In this document: positions 5,686-8,294 of the stretch, in pieces
How the letters are laid out: the number at the start of each line of letters is the position of its first letter
How positions within the stretch are numbered: position 1 is the stretch's first letter
Assembly (NCBI GenBank): GCA_905372495.1
Contig: CAJPPG010000027.1
Span: 1-8,294 of the forward strand
Direction of reading: 5' to 3'
Source: Candidatus Saccharimonadota bacterium
GTDB taxonomy: Bacteria; Patescibacteriota; Saccharimonadia; Saccharimonadales; Saccharimonadaceae
DNA length: 8,294 nucleotides
Program-made: the position numbers and the translations under genes
Notes under the pieces: model-generated
Database searches by the model: none
Told to the model about the DNA's origin: nothing
Seen by the model: only the letters and a program-made list of their open reading frames with translations

Positions 5686-6252
5686 TTAGCTATCTGCTTT
5701 TTCGACAAGGAAGAGCAATGCTTCTGCACGTGCTTCTTCGCTTCCGATCTCTTTGACTGCCTCATAAGCAGAAGTAATCATTTCTTTCGAACCAGTTGTT
5801 TCGATCATCTGCTTATAGACTTTAAATTTTTGCTCCGGCTGCATCTTAATTTTATCCATTAATGGGTATAGATCTTGCAACATTTGTTTTTTCACATTTT
5901 CAAATTGATCTTCAGCTACCTCCGTATTTGCAGCCGGCATGCTCACCTCTGCGTTTGGCGTTGTGGCCACTTCTGGCGTTGCAACAGGGGTTTCCACTAC
6001 TGGCTCCACTGCAGGAACTACCGGTTCAGGTTTTGCCACAGGCTCGCCTGTAATTGGTGTTGGCCCCACATTTGTTAAATCAGCCATCACACTTGAAGTA
6101 TTGCCAGCATCAATCGGATCATTTGACAAAAAGTCTGGAATTGGTGGTGCTGGTGGCACTCCCAACTGATCCTGAATATTAATGTTAAAATCTGCGTTTG
6201 AATCTGTTGCGTTCGTTGCGCCCATCATTGGTGCGCCATCATTTTGATCCAT
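5686..6252 (-). CDS. Hypothetical protein, disordered N-half and helical C-domain
   Basis: I cannot assign a function. The 188-residue protein has no signal peptide or membrane helix. Residues 1-58 are rich in Asn, Asp, Ala and Pro, including PPAPPIPD (33-40). Residues 63-110 are a Pro/Val/Ala/Glu/Thr low-complexity stretch (repeated VxP and EPVV units), likely a flexible linker. Residues 112-188 are charged and predicted helical (EDQFENVKKQMLQDLYPL, then KFKVYKQMI and EEARAEALLFLVEKADS), probably the folded, conserved part. The layout suggests a cytoplasmic interaction domain on a tether. The start is supported by AAGGTGG at 6257-6263, about 4 nt upstream. It lies in its own unit between two minus-strand terminators. 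The even codon phase and strong ribosome-binding site make it a real gene. Confidence 0.82.
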   Translation of the reverse strand: MDQNDGAPMMGATNATDSNADFNINIQDQLGVPPAPPIPDFLSNDPIDAGNTSSVMADLTNVGPTPITGEPVAKPEPVVPAVEPVVETPVATPEVATTPNAEVSMPAANTEVAEDQFENVKKQMLQDLYPLMDKIKMQPEQKFKVYKQMIETTGSKEMITSAYEAVKEIGSEEARAEALLFLVEKADS

Positions 6253-6291
6253 TTACCCACCTTCTTTTATTCTATATTTTTTCAAGTTTAC

Positions 6292-6304
6292 CATAACTGT
6301 TATG
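6292..6304. promoter_or_regulatory. Short palindrome upstream of the 188-aa gene, possible operator
   Basis: CATAAC-T-GTTATG is a perfect 6-bp-arm inverted repeat around one base, 40-52 nt upstream of the start codon at 6252. That is where a promoter for this gene would be expected, though no convincing -10 or -35 was found. A chance occurrence is quite possible. Confidence 0.25.
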
Positions 6305-6332
6305 TTTTTTCAATTTTCTAACCCAATATCAC

Positions 6333-6362
6333 AAAAAATAAGCCAGCATTCTGACTTATTTT
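6333..6362 (-). terminator. Terminator of the 155-aa membrane protein gene
   Basis: On the minus strand an 8-bp AT-rich stem (6335-6342 with 6355-6362), one C x A mismatch and three further pairs close a CATT loop. The 3' side runs into Ts (complement of 6333-6338). It separates this gene from the downstream 188-aa gene. Confidence 0.8.
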
Positions 6363-6380
6363 AAAGTTAAAGTCCGTTTC

Positions 6381-6848
6381 TTAAAATCGTAATTTTTTTA
6401 CAATCTTATCAATCATATCCAGCTTAACTTCTTCCATCGGTAATCTGTGGCCAAACACATTAACAATCTCTTCACCCTTGGTCTCAGGGAAGTATACAGT
6501 TACTGCCGGCGCAAAGCGCTTTTTTGGCATCAAGATAATCGCAAAATGCACATCATCCTGCAGTACTCCAAAAGCCTTGTAATCTTCAAAGGCATACATT
6601 TTCTCGCCTTCCGTCAACCCCTTCTCAGATAACACATACTGTATCTTTCTTGGTGGTCGTACCGAATAGAGGATTAGAGCAATCACCGATACAACAATTA
6701 AAGCCGTAAAAGTCCACCACTCGAACCGAATTGAAATCAGGGATAAAATCACGCCAATAATTACTAGTCCTAGATACCAACCCATATTTTTATCATGAGA
6801 GACATACTCCTCCGCCTCCCATTGAATCACCTCAGTATTTTTTCCCAT
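6381..6848 (-). CDS. Small membrane protein, two helices and soluble C-domain
   Basis: A 155-residue protein of unknown function, resembling a conserved hypothetical family I associate with Patescibacteria. It starts with a short soluble segment (IQWEAEEYVSHDKN, 8-21). Two membrane helices follow at about 23-41 and 46-64, joined by RFEWW, and then a basic boundary (RPPRK). Residues 70-155 form a mixed strand/helix domain (YVLSEKGLTEG, FEDYKAFGV, FAIILMPKKRF, VTVYFPE). The pattern is reminiscent of bacterial PH-like membrane proteins, but I cannot confirm it. With both termini outside the two helices, the domain most likely faces the cytoplasm. The start is supported by a GAGGTGAT Shine-Dalgarno directly upstream and a promoter 23 nt before it. 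It is a single-gene unit divergent from tRNA-Ser(GCU). Confidence 0.85.
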   Translation of the reverse strand: MGKNTEVIQWEAEEYVSHDKNMGWYLGLVIIGVILSLISIRFEWWTFTALIVVSVIALILYSVRPPRKIQYVLSEKGLTEGEKMYAFEDYKAFGVLQDDVHFAIILMPKKRFAPAVTVYFPETKGEEIVNVFGHRLPMEEVKLDMIDKIVKKLRF

Positions 6849-6877
6849 ATCACCTCAATATTCATTAGCTTTTTTAA

Positions 6878-6906
6878 ATTATATCACAACGCAATATTTC
6901 TTTAAA
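6878..6906 (-). promoter_or_regulatory. Promoter of the 155-aa membrane protein gene
   Basis: On the minus strand TTTAAA (6901-6906; 4 of 6 to TTGACA), a 17-bp spacer ending in TGA, and TATAAT (6878-6883) form an extended -10 promoter. The start is predicted near 6871, giving a 23-nt leader with the ribosome-binding site. Confidence 0.65.
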
Positions 6907-6930
6907 TTCGTTCTCCAATTCTTTGAAATG

Positions 6931-6939
6931 TGTTAAGAT
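6931..6939 (+). promoter_or_regulatory. Extended -10 promoter of tRNA-Ser(GCU)
   Basis: TGT-TAAGAT is an extended -10. The predicted start, near 6946, is about 4 nt before the mature tRNA end. There is no clear -35. Confidence 0.5.
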
Positions 6940-6949
6940 AGAAAGGGAA

Positions 6950-7042
6950 GGAGAGTTACCCAAGTGGCTGAAGGGGGCGGTTTGCTAAATCGCTAGTGTG
7001 GGGAGACCTGCAGCGGGAGTTCGAATCTCCCACTCTCCGCCA
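6950..7042 (+). tRNA. tRNA-Ser (anticodon GCU)
   Basis: Serine tRNA reading AGC and AGU. The acceptor GGAGAGT (6950-6956) pairs with ACTCTCC (7032-7038). The anticodon stem GCGGT/ATCGC encloses TTGCTAA, with anticodon GCT at 6984-6986. A long class II variable arm follows, then the T stem GGGAG/CTCCC with TTCGAAT. The discriminator is G, and the 3' CCA is encoded at 7040-7042. Its acceptor stem and T arm differ from tRNA-Ser(CGA) at the window start, so it is not a recent duplicate. Confidence 0.96.
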
Positions 7043-7050
7043 TAAAATTG

Positions 7051-7070
7051 CCTCATCTGAGGTCTTTTTT
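7051..7070 (+). terminator. Short terminator after tRNA-Ser(GCU)
   Basis: CCTC-ATCT-GAGG (7051-7062) is followed by TC and six Ts (7065-7070), 8 nt after the encoded CCA. The stem is short, but the position and T-run fit a terminator. Confidence 0.65.
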
Positions 7071-7102
7071 ATACCAAAGTAGTAGTCATCATTTACGGAA
7101 AA

Positions 7103-7131
7103 TTGCTTTTTTTAAACATATATGGTAAAAT
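7103..7131 (+). promoter_or_regulatory. Promoter of the pilin gene
   Basis: A weak -35 TTGCTT (7103-7108), a 17-bp spacer and TAAAAT (7126-7131) preceded by TGG form an extended -10. The start is expected near 7138, leaving a 35-nt AT-rich leader with no clear Shine-Dalgarno. Confidence 0.5.
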
Positions 7132-7172
7132 AAGCGCATCATTTAAGTAATTGTGAGATTCGATATATTTTT

Positions 7173-7565
7173 ATGAAAAGAATTACAAAAACCTTAACTC
7201 AAACCCTAACAGGTCTTGGCGCATTTATCTGCCTCTCAACCAGTCGTGCTCTTGCCTCTGCTATTTCTATCCAGGAAGGCGCAGACGCAGCTCGTGCTGA
7301 AGGAATGCCAACCGAACTAATCGGTGATAACGGTGTCTTTAGTCGTATCACTAACACTATTCTTCTTATCGTTGGTCTTATCTCTGTTATTATGTTAGTC
7401 TATGGTGGTCTACGCTACATCCTTTCTGGTGGTGATAGCAAAAAGGTTACTGACGCTAAAAATACTGTTCTCTACGCAATTATTGGTCTCATCATCTCTC
7501 TTCTCGCCTTCGCCATCGTTAACTTCGTCCTCAATTCCGTCATCGGTGTCAGCACTACTCACTAA
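7173..7565 (+). CDS. T4SS pilin, TrbC/VirB2-like
   Basis: Small exported membrane protein resembling the VirB2/TrbC-like type IV secretion pilins common in Patescibacteria. In the 130 residues, 1-29 form a signal peptide: basic start, hydrophobic core, and an ALASA-type cleavage site near residues 27-30. A short soluble segment follows, then a helix at about 60-83 ending LVYGGLRYILSGG, a short basic loop (DSKKVTDAK, 88-96), and a second helix at about 98-122. Two helices joined by a small polar loop are the VirB2 hairpin. No other secretion genes are in the window, so the protein may serve a machine encoded elsewhere or have a separate envelope role. It ends at a hairpin that lies inside the convergent comF gene. 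No strong ribosome-binding site is visible; the ATG is chosen because it begins the signal peptide. Confidence 0.88.
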   Translation: MKRITKTLTQTLTGLGAFICLSTSRALASAISIQEGADAARAEGMPTELIGDNGVFSRITNTILLIVGLISVIMLVYGGLRYILSGGDSKKVTDAKNTVLYAIIGLIISLLAFAIVNFVLNSVIGVSTTH

Positions 7566-7583
7566 CTAGTTCATAAAAATTCA

Positions 7584-8252
7584 CTAAACCTGCCCAAGCG
7601 GCAGGTTTTCTGTTGTCTCAATATAGTCATTACTCATTAAAATAACCGCACAAAGCTTTCTCGCTCCCGCTTTTCTCAGTACTTCACTTGCTGCTCTCAT
7701 ACTTCCGCCTGTCGTCCATACGTCATCGAATAGAATATACTTCACATCAAGATCACATTGCGCCCCCTCTCTCAGCGTATACGCAATCTCAGCCTGCCTC
7801 AACCTTTCTTCCGCCCCCTTACCGACCTGTACGGAATCTCTCTGTCTTATAATTAAATTTTCCACTGGAGCAATGTCAGAAAATTTATTGACAAGAACTT
7901 TTATATGATCAAACCCCCGTGCTCGAATGTGCCGACCAATCGTTGGTAAGGGAACTATTACTGCCCTACCACCATCCTCTTTCTCGCTATTCACGACATT
8001 CCTCAGCCTCTCATCCACCGTTGCGGCTAGAACATCAGCTAAGCTCCTATTACATCCATATTTATACTTTTTTAATAGATCAGAAAGGACTCCCTCCTTT
8101 ACACCACCAACAATAACTTCCATGAATCCAAAAGCCTCACTCACCACATACCCCGGATTACTACTCACTAGATATTTTTTACAACAATCACAAAACACTA
8201 CCCCAGGAGCCCCACACCTCTCACACCTGTTTGGTGAAATCAACTCCAACAT
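7584..8252 (-). CDS. comF: ComF family phosphoribosyltransferase-like protein
   Basis: ComF-family protein, linked in other bacteria to natural transformation (handling of incoming single-stranded DNA) and possibly nucleotide salvage. The 222 residues carry an N-terminal zinc finger with C10, C13, C21 and C24 (CERCG...CDCC). The family motif RARGFDH is at 110-116. The PRPP-binding loop is within ILFDDVWTTGGSM (173-185), preceded by VPLP (100-103). Length is normal for the family. The ATG at 8252 is embedded in TATAATG with no Shine-Dalgarno, and the frame stays open upstream to the window end. The true start could therefore lie further out, although MLELISPNRC resembles usual ComF beginnings. 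The last codons overlap the pilin terminator hairpin, and the stop codon is 18 nt from the convergent pilin stop. Confidence 0.92.
   Translation of the reverse strand: MLELISPNRCERCGAPGVVFCDCCKKYLVSSNPGYVVSEAFGFMEVIVGGVKEGVLSDLLKKYKYGCNRSLADVLAATVDERLRNVVNSEKEDGGRAVIVPLPTIGRHIRARGFDHIKVLVNKFSDIAPVENLIIRQRDSVQVGKGAEERLRQAEIAYTLREGAQCDLDVKYILFDDVWTTGGSMRAASEVLRKAGARKLCAVILMSNDYIETTENLPLGQV
7586..7609. terminator. Terminator of pilin gene, embedded in the 3' end of comF
   Basis: A perfect 9-bp GC-rich stem (7586-7594 with 7600-7608) with a CAAGC loop and Ts at 7606-7609 lies 20 nt after the pilin stop. The whole hairpin lies within the comF coding sequence (its last eight or so codons and part of the stop). 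Read on the minus strand it is followed only by a broken T-rich stretch, so it should work best for the pilin. Confidence 0.8.
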
Positions 8253-8294
8253 TATATTAAATATTGTGTTTTTTACATCAAAACATACTTTTCT

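Noticed and set aside
1..8294. CRISPR array, insertion sequence, phage or defence system
   Set aside because: No spaced direct repeats, transposase, integrase or recognisable defence genes were found on either strand.

Overview
The window looks like a piece of a Patescibacteria (CPR) chromosome, most probably Candidatus Saccharibacteria (TM7). This is inferred from gene content and style rather than from a phylogenetic marker. The evidence is compact genes separated by AT-rich gaps with hairpin terminators, Mur ligases that lack the usual N-terminal UDP-MurNAc-binding domain, a two-helix type IV secretion pilin of the kind common in this group, and several short proteins I recognise only as typical hypothetical proteins of it. 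The standard bacterial code fits: no gene needs an internal UGA. All three tRNA genes encode their 3' CCA.

Layout. Positions 1-479 hold two minus-strand tRNAs, tRNA-Ser(CGA) and tRNA-Arg(GCG), separated by a terminator. The tRNA-Arg has a long leader predicted to fold strongly as minus-strand RNA. Positions 480-2084 (+) hold a five-helix membrane protein followed 15 nt later by a truncated, active-site-degenerate Mur ligase paralogue. A bidirectional terminator separates these from a convergent, catalytically intact Mur ligase (murE-like, 2170-3444, -). Divergent from murE is the chaperonin operon groES-groEL (3616-5548, +), whose promoter is overlapped by a CIRCE/HrcA operator. Two minus-strand genes for small proteins of unknown function follow (5686-6252 and 6381-6848), each with its own terminator. 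Then come a plus-strand tRNA-Ser(GCU), a T4SS/VirB2-like pilin (7173-7565), and a convergent comF-like gene (7584-8252) that may continue past the window edge.

How it fits together. The region is mostly housekeeping: translation (tRNAs), protein folding under heat-shock control, and cell-wall precursor synthesis. It ends with two genes plausibly tied to surface appendages and DNA uptake (pilin and ComF). Almost every transcription unit has a recognisable promoter, and seven of the eight carry an extended -10 (TGn plus a TATAAT-like hexamer) with a poor -35. The groES promoter is the exception, with a perfect TTGACA lying inside CIRCE.

No mobile element, CRISPR array or defence system is visible. 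The most interesting items are the structured leader before tRNA-Arg, the uncommon tRNA-Arg(GCG), the Mur ligase pseudoenzyme facing its intact paralogue, the uniform extended -10 promoters, and an unusual GroES mobile loop.
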